Shown here: positions 1 through 5,990 of the stretch, piece after piece
Layout: each line of letters opens with the position of its first letter
Numbering within the stretch: position 1 is the first letter of the stretch
NCBI GenBank assembly: GCA_002400085.1
Contig: DHEX01000140.1
Span: 208-6,272, forward strand
From: Clostridiaceae bacterium UBA4839
Lineage (GTDB): Bacteria > Bacillota > Clostridia > Clostridiales > Caloramatoraceae
Direction of reading: 5' to 3'
DNA length: 6,065 bases
The notes under the pieces: generated by a model
The model's database searches: none
The model's input: only the letters and a program-made list of their open reading frames with translations
Told to the model about the DNA's origin: nothing
Position numbers and translations under genes: made by a program

Positions 1-294
1 ATGCTTGATGGATTTATTGCAAAAACCAATTCAACAATTCAAAATATGGTTTTGACATTTAAATATTTTACACATGTTAATTTAGTTATGTATAAACTTG
101 ATGGATTTTATGGAACTCGTCTTGATATATTAACAACATTAATTGATGCAGAAATGACAAAAAACGATGCTTTTGGTATTGGACGGTTTGAATCAGGAGA
201 TAGACAGAATATGAATCCTACTACTGATAATAAGTGGTGGGGATATTATTTGCAATATACTGTACCAGATTTTAAGAAGCGTGATGAATCTTGA
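1..294 (+). CDS. Small phage protein, probably 5'-truncated by the window edge
   Basis: The frame is open from the first base of the window (ATG at position 1) to the stop at 292-294, giving 97 residues. I do not recognise the family. The visible protein has an aromatic-rich C-terminal half (a WWGYYLQY stretch at about residues 79-86) and no signal peptide or membrane segment. Because the window opens exactly on this codon and no ribosome-binding site can be seen, the true start may lie further upstream and this may be only the C-terminal part. Its position just before a tail gene cluster suggests a head-tail connector or tail-terminator type protein, but that is inference from gene order alone. 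Its stop codon overlaps the TTG start of the next gene by 4 nt, which suggests translational coupling. Confidence 0.6.
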   Translation: MLDGFIAKTNSTIQNMVLTFKYFTHVNLVMYKLDGFYGTRLDILTTLIDAEMTKNDAFGIGRFESGDRQNMNPTTDNKWWGYYLQYTVPDFKKRDES

Positions 295-1013
295 AATTAG
301 ATTATTTAACTTTGCTTGGTAGTGAAAGAATTTTTATAAAAGGTATTGGACATTTTTACTCCCCTACTTTACGAATGGTAAGGAATATAGGTCTTAATAC
401 ATATGAAACTTATATGGCTATGTTAAATTTATCACAAGAATCAATAGAAAAAATTTTGCAAATTCCAAGTAATGAATTAAAAATATTTGATTTAGTTATT
501 AATGATGAAAAGATAAGAGAAGAATTTTCTTATATCTTTTCTTTTTTTATGTCTGAAACAGTTGTTTATAATCAACAGCAAAAATGTTTTTTAACTTTGG
601 ATTTATCTAATAAAGAACCAAAACTTATTGGTTCTATAAATTCTGAAAATTTTGATTCTGTAAGAAATGTTATTTTGCAATTTAATTATAGCAAATTATC
701 AAAAACAGATAAGGCGAAACCTGCTGGAAAGCATACTGCCGCATTACAGAAAAAAAGAGAAAAATATCATAAAAAATTCGCAAAACAAAATGTCAATAAA
801 GATATTACAATTCCAAATTTAATTTCTAAAGTTGCAGCTTATAGTAATAGTGTAAATTTAATTACTATTTGGGATTATACAATCTTTCAATTATTTGATC
901 AATTCTTTGCCTTAAACAATAGAGAAATTGGGGATATTTCAAAATTTAATTATTCTATATGGGGTGGAGAACAAAAAATTACAAATTGGTACAAAAACAC
1001 TTATGAACAATAA
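291..1013 (+). CDS. Unassigned phage tail-module protein, possibly tail assembly chaperone-like
   Basis: A 240-residue protein with no domain I can name with confidence. The start is taken as TTG at 291 because an in-frame stop sits at 285-287 and no ATG or GTG occurs until far inside; only a weak AAGAAG-type ribosome-binding site precedes it at 274-279. The protein has an N-terminal globular part (residues 1-130), a strongly basic linker (about 136-170, rich in Lys) and a C-terminal helical part (about 175-240) with the motif LITIWDYTIFQLFDQF at 190-205. The arrangement of an N-terminal domain, a charged linker and a helical tail with a tyrosine/tryptophan-rich end resembles proteins often called tail assembly chaperones in Firmicutes phages, but such a gene usually follows the major tail protein and this one precedes it. 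The gene is real on length, codon use and tight spacing (16 nt) to the next gene; the function is uncertain. Confidence 0.75.
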   Translation: MKLDYLTLLGSERIFIKGIGHFYSPTLRMVRNIGLNTYETYMAMLNLSQESIEKILQIPSNELKIFDLVINDEKIREEFSYIFSFFMSETVVYNQQQKCFLTLDLSNKEPKLIGSINSENFDSVRNVILQFNYSKLSKTDKAKPAGKHTAALQKKREKYHKKFAKQNVNKDITIPNLISKVAAYSNSVNLITIWDYTIFQLFDQFFALNNREIGDISKFNYSIWGGEQKITNWYKNTYEQ

Positions 1014-1029
1014 GAAAGGATGATAATAT

Positions 1030-1782
1030 ATGTCAACACCAGTTGAACAGATGGCTAACCGTGAAGTGTTTACGAATACTTTTAGTAATATGGATGGTTC
1101 ACTTTATGATTATATTGATTATGCCAATACAGGAGATGTAACTTTTAAATCTACAACCAACTATGCTATTGGTGGTCAGGGTGGTGGACGAAAAGAAGCA
1201 TTTAATGGCGCTCCTGAAGTTACTATGAAATTTTCAACACAGATTATTACTCCGAAATTGATTTCTATGCTTTCGGGATGTAATGTTGAAAGCGACAAGA
1301 ACATTTTTAAACATGCAAAGATTGTGTCTGTAACTAATGAAACTAATACGACTATTACATTTCCAGCGAGTGCAGTTCCAGCAGATGGTACATTGTCCGT
1401 ATTTCCTAAAGGTGTTGAATTAGTTGATTCTAACAAGGTAGAGGGGACTTTGACTGGAGGTGTATTTACATTTACAACGAAAGCTACAAGTGATACTGAA
1501 TACAATTGTTTTTATCGGACAGTAATAACTGGTTCTCAGACAATTCCATTTAAATCTAATGTAACACCAAAGAGTTTCATTTGGGATGGAGAAACGCCTT
1601 GGAAGAGTAACGGTGTTGAAAGAACTGAGCAATTCCATGCTTATAAAGTTACTCCTCAGCGTAACTTTACATTTTCTTATCAAAATACAGGTGATCCGGG
1701 TAAGCTTGAGATTACTTTTGATCTGTTGTCAGATGATAATAACAATCTGTTTGACAAGACATTTTTGCCAGAGGAAGAATAA
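1030..1782 (+). CDS. Major tail (tail tube) protein
   Basis: A 250-residue protein that I read as the tail tube subunit, which would polymerise around the tape measure protein. The start ATG at 1030 is preceded by AGAAAGGA at 1014-1020 with good spacing. The protein is rich in Thr, Asn, Ser and Phe and has alternating beta-strand patterns throughout. The N-terminal part (about 10-85) has tube-protein-like segments: an acidic YDYIDYANTGDV stretch, a Gly-rich GGQGGGR loop, then an FSTQIITPKLISML helix. A central strand-rich insertion (about 95-180) and a C-terminal strand region ending in LEITFDLLSDDNN follow. Compared with its neighbours it uses more C- and G-ending codons, as expected of a highly expressed structural gene, and it is followed directly by a rho-independent terminator. 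Assignment rests on sequence character, length, position upstream of gp10-like and TMP genes, and the terminator; no database search was possible. Confidence 0.72.
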   Translation: MSTPVEQMANREVFTNTFSNMDGSLYDYIDYANTGDVTFKSTTNYAIGGQGGGRKEAFNGAPEVTMKFSTQIITPKLISMLSGCNVESDKNIFKHAKIVSVTNETNTTITFPASAVPADGTLSVFPKGVELVDSNKVEGTLTGGVFTFTTKATSDTEYNCFYRTVITGSQTIPFKSNVTPKSFIWDGETPWKSNGVERTEQFHAYKVTPQRNFTFSYQNTGDPGKLEITFDLLSDDNNNLFDKTFLPEEE

Positions 1783-1792
1783 GATTAATTAT

Positions 1793-1826
1793 GCGAAGAG
1801 TCTTAATTGGCTCTTTGCTTCTTTTA
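1793..1826 (+). terminator. Rho-independent terminator after the major tail protein gene
   Basis: A 9-bp stem pairs 1793-1801 (GCGAAGAGT) with 1810-1818 (GCTCTTTGC), including one G-U pair at the base and one at the tip, around an 8-nt loop. It is followed by the T-rich run TTCTTTTA at 1819-1826. It sits 11 nt after the major tail protein stop. A partial terminator here would raise tube-protein mRNA relative to downstream genes. Confidence 0.8.
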
Positions 1827-1874
1827 GTGCTTAATACATAAACATTAAAATAAGCAGAATTGAAGGAGATACAT

Positions 1875-2051
1875 ATGAAAAAAGAATTCGTATATATTTA
1901 CAATCCAGAACAAGTAAAATTCTTTTTGAATGATTGGCATTTAAAAGTTGTTGATTTTGGGACTGGTTCTAAAGGCGATGCTTTTATTAAATTTAAAAAT
2001 GATAATGATTTTAGACAAGCGTTTACTGTTTGGCGATTGAGAAAACATTAA
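1875..2051 (+). CDS. Small phage protein of 58 residues (DUF5659-like, tentative)
   Basis: The start ATG at 1875 is chosen over the in-frame ATG at 1860 because a strong AAGGAG ribosome-binding site lies at 1863-1868, inside the longer version. The 58-residue product is basic at both ends and fits a short beta-alpha-beta fold: a strand (FVYIYNPEQ), a helix (about 10-20), a strand (VVDFG), then FIKFKND, DFRQAFTVWR and a basic tail. This pattern resembles the small phage proteins grouped as DUF5659, which have no known activity; I hold that match only loosely. It lies alone between two terminators, so it may have its own weak expression or depend on read-through from the tail tube gene. Confidence 0.7.
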   Translation: MKKEFVYIYNPEQVKFFLNDWHLKVVDFGTGSKGDAFIKFKNDNDFRQAFTVWRLRKH

Positions 2052-2064
2052 CTGAACTAATTTT

Positions 2065-2120
2065 ATAGGGCGGTGACGGATGATATTATCTTCACTGTCA
2101 CTTCCCTATTTTTTTATTTT
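2065..2120 (+). terminator. Strong rho-independent terminator upstream of the RusA gene
   Basis: The arms 2065-2077 and 2097-2109 pair over 13 positions (ATAGGG with CCCTAT and GTGAC with GTCAC), with one mismatch and one G-U pair between the two blocks. The loop can pair further (GAT with ATC). The hairpin runs into TTTTTT at 2110-2115 and TTTT at 2117-2120. It ends 16 nt before the proposed RusA start. It also explains away the ATG at 2080, which falls in the loop. Confidence 0.85.
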
Positions 2121-2124
2121 CACA

Positions 2125-2128
2125 GGAG
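2125..2128 (+). promoter_or_regulatory. Ribosome-binding site that sets the RusA start
   Basis: GGAG (within CAGGAG) lies just after the terminator T-tract. Eight nucleotides downstream, in the RusA frame, is ATA at 2137-2139, not ATG. The only other in-frame candidate close by is GTG at 2128-2130, which overlaps this site itself and so could not use it. Confidence 0.6.
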
Positions 2129-2136
2129 TGAGATTT

Positions 2137-2595
2137 ATAAATAAACAGATAATATTAATTATTGATAATATAACACTTGATAATTATTCTAAATATTATT
2201 TTACTATACATCCGAAAGCTAGAAAAATTCCAATTACTTGTCCTTATCATCCTTCAATTAATCAATGGATGATTATGAAACGTCCAATTATGAACGCCTT
2301 AAAAGGTAAATGGAAAGATTTTATTGTATGGTTTATTGAAGATCAACATTTGACTAATTTGGGAATTGAAGAATGTGAAATGACTTTTATTACATATTTC
2401 AAAACTAGAATACGGCATGATTGCGATAATTTTGTACCAAAATTTATTTTAGATGGATTTTCAGAATCAGGATTAATTATAGATGATGATAGTGAACATG
2501 TAAAATCACTTACATTACAATGTGGATATGACAAAAATAATCCTCGTACAGAAATTTATATTAATATATTGAAGGAGAATGATTCAAATGAGTAA
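2137..2595 (+). CDS. rusA: RusA-family Holliday junction resolvase (probable ATA start)
   Basis: A 152-residue RusA-type endodeoxyribonuclease. Proteins of this family are dimeric, metal-dependent enzymes that cut four-way DNA junctions and help resolve recombination and replication intermediates before packaging. The signature is clear: RHDCDNFVPKFILDG at about 93-107, then GLIIDDDSEHVKSL and a C-terminal PRTEIYI strand. D95, D97 and an aspartate of the 116-118 run match the catalytic acids of E. coli RusA (D70, D72, D91), and K102 matches its essential lysine with a one-residue insertion. The length fits the family, so it looks intact and active. The frame extends up to ATG 2080, but that codon is in a terminator loop; the ribosome-binding site at 2125-2128 points to ATA 2137 (GTG 2128 is the alternative). 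The 3' end overlaps the next gene by 8 nt and contains its ribosome-binding site. A recombination enzyme is out of place in a tail module. Confidence 0.85.
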   Translation: MNKQIILIIDNITLDNYSKYYFTIHPKARKIPITCPYHPSINQWMIMKRPIMNALKGKWKDFIVWFIEDQHLTNLGIEECEMTFITYFKTRIRHDCDNFVPKFILDGFSESGLIIDDDSEHVKSLTLQCGYDKNNPRTEIYINILKENDSNE

Positions 2596-3169
2596 AAATA
2601 TTGCGATTAAAGATGTTAAAAATATTGTTAAAAATGATGGGGTCCCTACATATACAATAACATTTGGAAATGAAAAAGATGGTACTGCTGTTACTGCGCA
2701 TATGAAAAGATATTTATCTATTGAAGAAGAAACACTTTTTGTTGATAAAATGTGTGATGCGGTTTTCTATAATGGCGTATACCAACCAGAATATTATCAG
2801 ATTATGTTTACTATTTTTATCATGCAAATGTTATCTGATTTTCCAATTCCAAAGAAAACGAAATTCTTTGATATTAATGAATTTAAAAAGTGGGATTCGG
2901 TATTTCATTTTATGGAAACAATTAAAGCTAGCGATAATGAATATTTAAAAAATTATATTGATTATTTGAAAGATATTTCATGGGAAAAAATTAACTTTAT
3001 AAAGGCAAGAATTCAGGGCCAATCAAAATTTGATGATCTATTTGATTCAATTAAAGTTTTGTCTGATAAATTTGCTGATAAACTTGATGGCATTGATTTA
3101 ACTAAAGCAGTGAATCAATATACAAATAAAGTAGTTGAAGAATTAAAACAGGGTGAGAAAAATGGCTGA
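2588..3169 (+). CDS. Unassigned tail-module protein of 193 residues
   Basis: The start ATG at 2588 is preceded by AAGGAGA at 2573-2579; the in-frame ATG at 2579 lies inside that site and is rejected. I do not recognise a named domain. The protein begins with two predicted beta strands (YTITFGNE and AVTAHMKRYL, about 20-45), followed by helices including a hydrophobic YYQIMFTIFIMQMLSDF stretch near 70-86 that is more likely buried core than a membrane span. The C-terminal third is a charged amphipathic helix (about 140-190) that could form a coiled coil. The position between tube protein and TMP genes, and the 8-nt overlap with the gp10-like gene, suggest a tail assembly factor such as a chaperone. 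No slippery heptamer joining it in the -1 frame to the next gene was found, so the classic G/GT frameshift arrangement is not supported here. Confidence 0.75.
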   Translation: MSKNIAIKDVKNIVKNDGVPTYTITFGNEKDGTAVTAHMKRYLSIEEETLFVDKMCDAVFYNGVYQPEYYQIMFTIFIMQMLSDFPIPKKTKFFDINEFKKWDSVFHFMETIKASDNEYLKNYIDYLKDISWEKINFIKARIQGQSKFDDLFDSIKVLSDKFADKLDGIDLTKAVNQYTNKVVEELKQGEKNG

Positions 3170-3608
3170 TAAAGAATATGATAGCATTGAAGATTTAATT
3201 GGCGATTTACAAAATGCTGTTGATGATTCTTTAAATACAGAGGTTACTCAGACTGTAAAACCTGTTATGGAACAAGCAATACAAAATACGGTTTATGATG
3301 TTTATAATCCAAAAGTTTACATTAGACGTGGTGAATTAGGCAATCCAAAAAATATTAATGCTACAGTTGAAAATCACGAGTTGTCTATAGAAAATGATGC
3401 ACCAGTAAACTTTGATTATGACACATCTCAAGGGATTGGAATGCCATTGGCAGATCAGGTTGCAATGGGTGTTGGATATGCCTATATGTCCATGCCACCA
3501 AGAGATTTTTATAAAACTGCGACAGATTATTTAGAATCTAATAATCTTATTGCGGCAGCGATAGCAGATGGATTAATTCGGCAGGGCTTTGATGCAGACG
3601 AATCATAA
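3162..3608 (+). CDS. HK97 gp10-like tail completion / head-tail joining protein
   Basis: A 148-residue protein resembling the HK97 gp10 family, which acts at the head-tail interface or tail end of siphoviruses. Visible family traits are an N-terminal helix (about 5-45), the VYNPKVYIRRGELGNPKNI segment (about 47-65) typical of the family's Y-x-R-R-G-L core, a following strand pair with an ENDAPV turn, a PLADQVAMGVGY segment (about 98-109), and the PPRDF motif (about 114-118) leading into a C-terminal helix. The start is ATG 3162 with GGTGAG at 3152-3157 as a modest ribosome-binding site; GTG at 3153 lies in that site. It overlaps the upstream gene by 8 nt, consistent with coupled translation. 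In many phages this gene precedes the tail tube gene; here it lies directly before the TMP gene. Confidence 0.65.
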   Translation: MADKEYDSIEDLIGDLQNAVDDSLNTEVTQTVKPVMEQAIQNTVYDVYNPKVYIRRGELGNPKNINATVENHELSIENDAPVNFDYDTSQGIGMPLADQVAMGVGYAYMSMPPRDFYKTATDYLESNNLIAAAIADGLIRQGFDADES

Positions 3609-3615
3609 AATGATT

Positions 3616-3655
3616 GGGGTGTATATATCCCCTATCTATTTTCACAAGAAAGGGG
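3616..3655 (+). promoter_or_regulatory. Possible RNA switch controlling the TMP ribosome-binding site
   Basis: The 58-nt gap before the TMP gene contains GGGG (3616-3619), CCCC (3629-3632) and GGGG (3652-3655); the last block is the core of the TMP ribosome-binding site AAAGGGGAAA. The CCCC block can pair with either G block but not both, so one fold hides the ribosome-binding site and the other frees it. The stems are short (4 bp plus weak A-U extensions), so this is only a possibility. Confidence 0.25.
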
Positions 3656-3666
3656 AAATTATATAT

Positions 3667-5372
3667 ATGGCAAATAAAATTGCTGTAAAGGTGCAAGCTA
3701 AATTAGATGCTTCTAATTCTGCAAGAGATTTTCAATCAGATTTAGATAGTATGATTAAGAATATTAAACCTGTTAAAATTCAGGTACAATTTGATAAATT
3801 AGATACTAGAGATATTGATAGTCAAATAGATCAAGCTACAAGACAAATTCAAAATACCATATCAGCATCAGCTAGAAATATAAGAATTGATCCAATTGAT
3901 ATGAGTAATATCTTTAAATTTAGTAAAAATCCATTTGATATGACAGAACAATTGAATAAATATACTGAGCAGTTGAATAAATTTAAAGATAATGCGGTAG
4001 CAACTTGGAAAGCCATTAGTAATGCTAAAGGACAATTACAGGGTGCGAAAGTCAGTTATTTTGATAATAATTCGCAATCTACTGTAACTGAAACTTTTAA
4101 AATTACTCAAGCAATGAATGATGCTGGAGAAGCAGTTAAAAGATTAGCTCTTGATACAACTAGTTATAGTCAGAATACAGCAAAAGCTAATCAGCAAGCA
4201 GAACAATTAGCATCCAAGCTAGAAATTATAGGTGCAAAATATAAGTCTTTTCAGGCTATATTGTCTAATAATTCAAATGGTATTCAGCTAGGTAATTTGA
4301 ATCAAGATTATGTTAAGGGTATTGAAAACGCTTTGGGTTCAAGTGATTTGGCAAATGCTGATAAATATCTAAAGTTATTGCAAGAAGATTATAGAGCTTT
4401 AAATAATTCTATGACTAAGGATTTTAGTAGTACTGCCGCTGAAAAAATGAGTCAGAATTTATCAAAAATTGAAAATAGCATTGCAAAAACTAAATCACAA
4501 TTTGAAAAATTGAATCAATATGGTATCAATAGTAATTTTGATAAGTCAACACAGAATGTTGTAGCGAATATTAAAAATCTTGATTCTTTAATGGAACGTT
4601 TTAAGGTAGCTACTAATGGTGATGAAAAAGTTGAGATTTTTAATCAGTTACAAAATGGTGCTAAGGAAGCCGCTACAGGTGTTAAAGATTTAATTAATGC
4701 TCAAGCACAGTTAAATCGTGTTATGCAACAAGCTGGTAATTTTAGTAAGTATTTAAAGGAAAATCCACAAGCATTAAAAAATTATGCAGATCAAATACAA
4801 AATATTAAAGTTCAACTTAGTAGTTTATTTCAAGAAACAGATCCTTCTAAATTATCTATAGGATTAAAAGAAGTAAGTTCTGAAATTAGTGGATTTAAAG
4901 GTCAAGTAAGAGAAGCAGGATTAGAAGGCAGGACTACTTTTGGAGAACTTGGTAATGATATTAAAAAGATGGTACAATGGACTCTTGGTGGAACTGTAAT
5001 TTTTGGTAGTATTGCTGGTGTAAAACAAGCTTTTTCGGATATTAAAAATCTTGATAGCGCTATGGTTGAACTAAAAAAAGTTACAAATGAAACTGCCTCA
5101 ACATATGATACATTTTATAAAAATGCAAATACAGATGCTAAAGAATTAGGTGCATCTACCCAATCAATGATTGAGGAAACCGCTTCTTGGGGACAAATGG
5201 GATTTAAAGTTTCGGATGCTGAAAATTTAGCGAAAGATTCTGAAATTCTAAAAAATATTTCAGAGAATATGTCTGCATCAGAAGCTACGGATACAATTAT
5301 TTCATCTATGAAAGCATTTGGAATTAGCACGAATGATGTTATGAATGGTATCATTAGTAAAGTTAATGAGGT
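3667..5372 (+). CDS. Tape measure protein, exon 1 (N-terminal 568 residues plus 2 nt)
   Basis: The tail length ruler, which would lie inside the tail tube and be needed for tail assembly and DNA delivery. The start ATG 3667 follows the ribosome-binding site AAAGGGG at 3649-3655; the frame extends upstream to 3589 but that part overlaps the gp10-like gene and has no such site. Residues 1-430 are long, Gln/Asn/Lys-rich, helical and largely coiled-coil. A hydrophobic segment (MVQWTLGGTVIFGSIAGVKQ) occupies 435-454, followed by the conserved phage minor tail (PhageMin_Tail) region with NLDSAMVELKKVTNE, MIEETASWGQMGF and ATDTIISSMKAFGIS. The gene is interrupted in phase 2 after the GT of a valine codon (residue 569) by a group I intron. 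Without splicing, translation would add VNKPASLYSNI and stop at 5404-5406, giving a 579-residue fragment that lacks the rest of the conserved domain. Confidence 0.9.
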
Positions 5373-5766
5373 AAACAAACCTGCCTCCTTATATAGCAAT
5401 ATATAAGTAAAACATAATCAAATCGGTAAAACTCCAGAGATGGACAATACCGAGGAGTTATTTATTGTATGTTATAAATACAAAGGAGTTGGTATTTATA
5501 CTAGACAAAATTTAGTTGGTCAAAAGTTTGGAAGATTAGTTGTAACAAAAATGCTTTTTAATTATAAAAATACCAATATAACATACAATAAATTCAATTC
5601 CGTAACGACTAAATTGTATAATGGTGACATTATATATACGTTATGCCCTATTTATATAGGTGAAGGGATAGTCTGAACTCATATTATAATCTAATAATGA
5701 AGTATGAGAATCAAGAAGAAATTCTTGATCGCTATGGTTCAACATAGTCATAAAGCAACAGTTTTG
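5373..5766 (+). ncRNA. Group I intron 1 in the TMP gene (group IA-like, 394 nt)
   Basis: A self-splicing type intron whose fold can be drawn throughout. P1: exon GAGGU (5368-5372) with guide GCCUC (5383-5387), ending in the required U-G pair. P2: 5388-5395 with 5400-5407, GCAA loop. P3: CAUAAU (5413-5418) with GUUAUG (5640-5645). P4: UCGGU (5423-5427) with ACCGA (5449-5453). P5: UCCA/UGGA (5433-5444), GAGA loop. P6 is expanded and holds an open frame. P7: GACUA (5607-5611) with UAGUC (5669-5673). P7.1: 5618-5633, GUGA loop. P8: 5647-5660. P9: 5678-5683 with 5703-5708. P9.1: 5710-5729, GAAA loop, 8 perfect pairs. P9.2: 5732-5747. The last base is G (5766), and joining 5372 to 5767 restores ...NEV-GNKFAV in frame. 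The P7.1 hairpin between P7 and P3' suggests subgroup IA. Only P6 and P10 are weakly defined. Confidence 0.93.
5494..5676 (+). pseudogene. Decayed homing endonuclease remnant inside intron 1
   Basis: An open frame of 60 codons lies in the P6 expansion and runs on through the 3' half of the intron core to TGA at 5674-5676. It follows AAAGGAG at 5482-5488, but the in-frame codon at the right spacing is ATT (5494-5496), not a standard start. Near its start it encodes NLVGQKFGRLVV, the opening motif of a domain common in phage HNH/AP2-type homing endonucleases. After that the sequence becomes AT-rich and unrecognisable: no cysteine pairs, no HNH histidines. Intact relatives are commonly well over 100 residues, so an internal deletion probably removed the nuclease, leaving an intron that may still splice but cannot home by itself. 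The frame also extends upstream to an ATG at 5440 that lies in the P5 hairpin; I do not believe that start. Confidence 0.65.
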
Positions 5767-5917
5767 TGGAAATAAATTTGCCGTCACCAACACAGATATT
5801 TCAGAAGCCTTAAAACGTTCGTCTTCTTCTTTGTCGGTCGCTGGTAATAGTATAGATCAATCAATCGGTTTAATTACTGGTATTACCGAAATAACTAGAG
5901 ATGCGCCCGGAGCAGGT
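5767..5917 (+). CDS. Tape measure protein, exon 2 (codons 569-619)
   Basis: A 151-nt exon carrying the last base of the split valine codon plus 50 complete codons. It continues the conserved TMP region: GNKFAVTNTDISEALKRS, then SLSVAGNSIDQSIGLITGI and TEITRDAPGAG. The match in register to the end of exon 1 (IISKVNEV) is what fixes the 3' splice site after G5766. The exon ends with GCAGGU, the P1 partner of the second intron, here in phase 0. There is no start codon or ribosome-binding site of its own, so it can only be expressed by splicing. Its composition differs from the rest of the gene: 61 of 151 bases are G or C, and 9 of 50 codons end in C (GCC, GTC, ACC, AAC, ATC, CCC), against 1 of 60 in the exon 1 stretch 4801-4980. 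Confidence 0.9.
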
Positions 5918-5990
5918 AAAATTTTGCCTGTAAGAAACTATATCGGTTAAAGTCTAGAGATAGATAAGACCGAGGAAAGATTTATAATAT

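Noticed and set aside
1176..1683. Reverse-strand open frames opposite the major tail protein gene
   Set aside because: They have no ribosome-binding sites, no recognisable protein features, and lie wholly within a well-supported + strand gene; they are shadows of its codon pattern.
1586..1834. Overlapping + strand frame that runs from the major tail protein gene through the terminator
   Set aside because: It has no ribosome-binding site, an implausible Leu/Ile-rich composition, and its end lies past the terminator.
2080..2136. ATG at 2080 as the RusA gene start, giving a longer N-terminus
   Set aside because: The codon lies in the loop of the terminator hairpin, the added residues are encoded by the terminator's own arm and T-tract, and a ribosome-binding site follows at 2125-2128.
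3120..3175. Programmed -1 frameshift joining the 193-aa and gp10-like genes, as in lambda G/GT
   Set aside because: No X-XXY-YYZ slippery heptamer is present in the overlap, the second gene is in the +1 frame relative to the first, and it has its own ATG and a ribosome-binding site.
5115..5399. Reverse-strand frame of 94 codons opposite the end of TMP exon 1
   Set aside because: It mirrors the conserved TMP coding region, crosses the splice site, and shows no start signal.
5440..5493. ATG at 5440 as the start of a 78-aa intron protein
   Set aside because: It overlaps the P5 loop and 3' arm and the P4 3' strand of the intron core, has no ribosome-binding site, and the recognisable protein motif begins only after the AAAGGAG at 5482-5488.
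5373..5766. TMP gene broken by frameshift or stop mutation, with exon 2 as a dead fragment, or an intein
   Set aside because: The interruption has a complete group I intron fold with exact splice-site rules and restores the frame precisely when removed. An intein is excluded because the insert has in-frame stops (first at 5404-5406).
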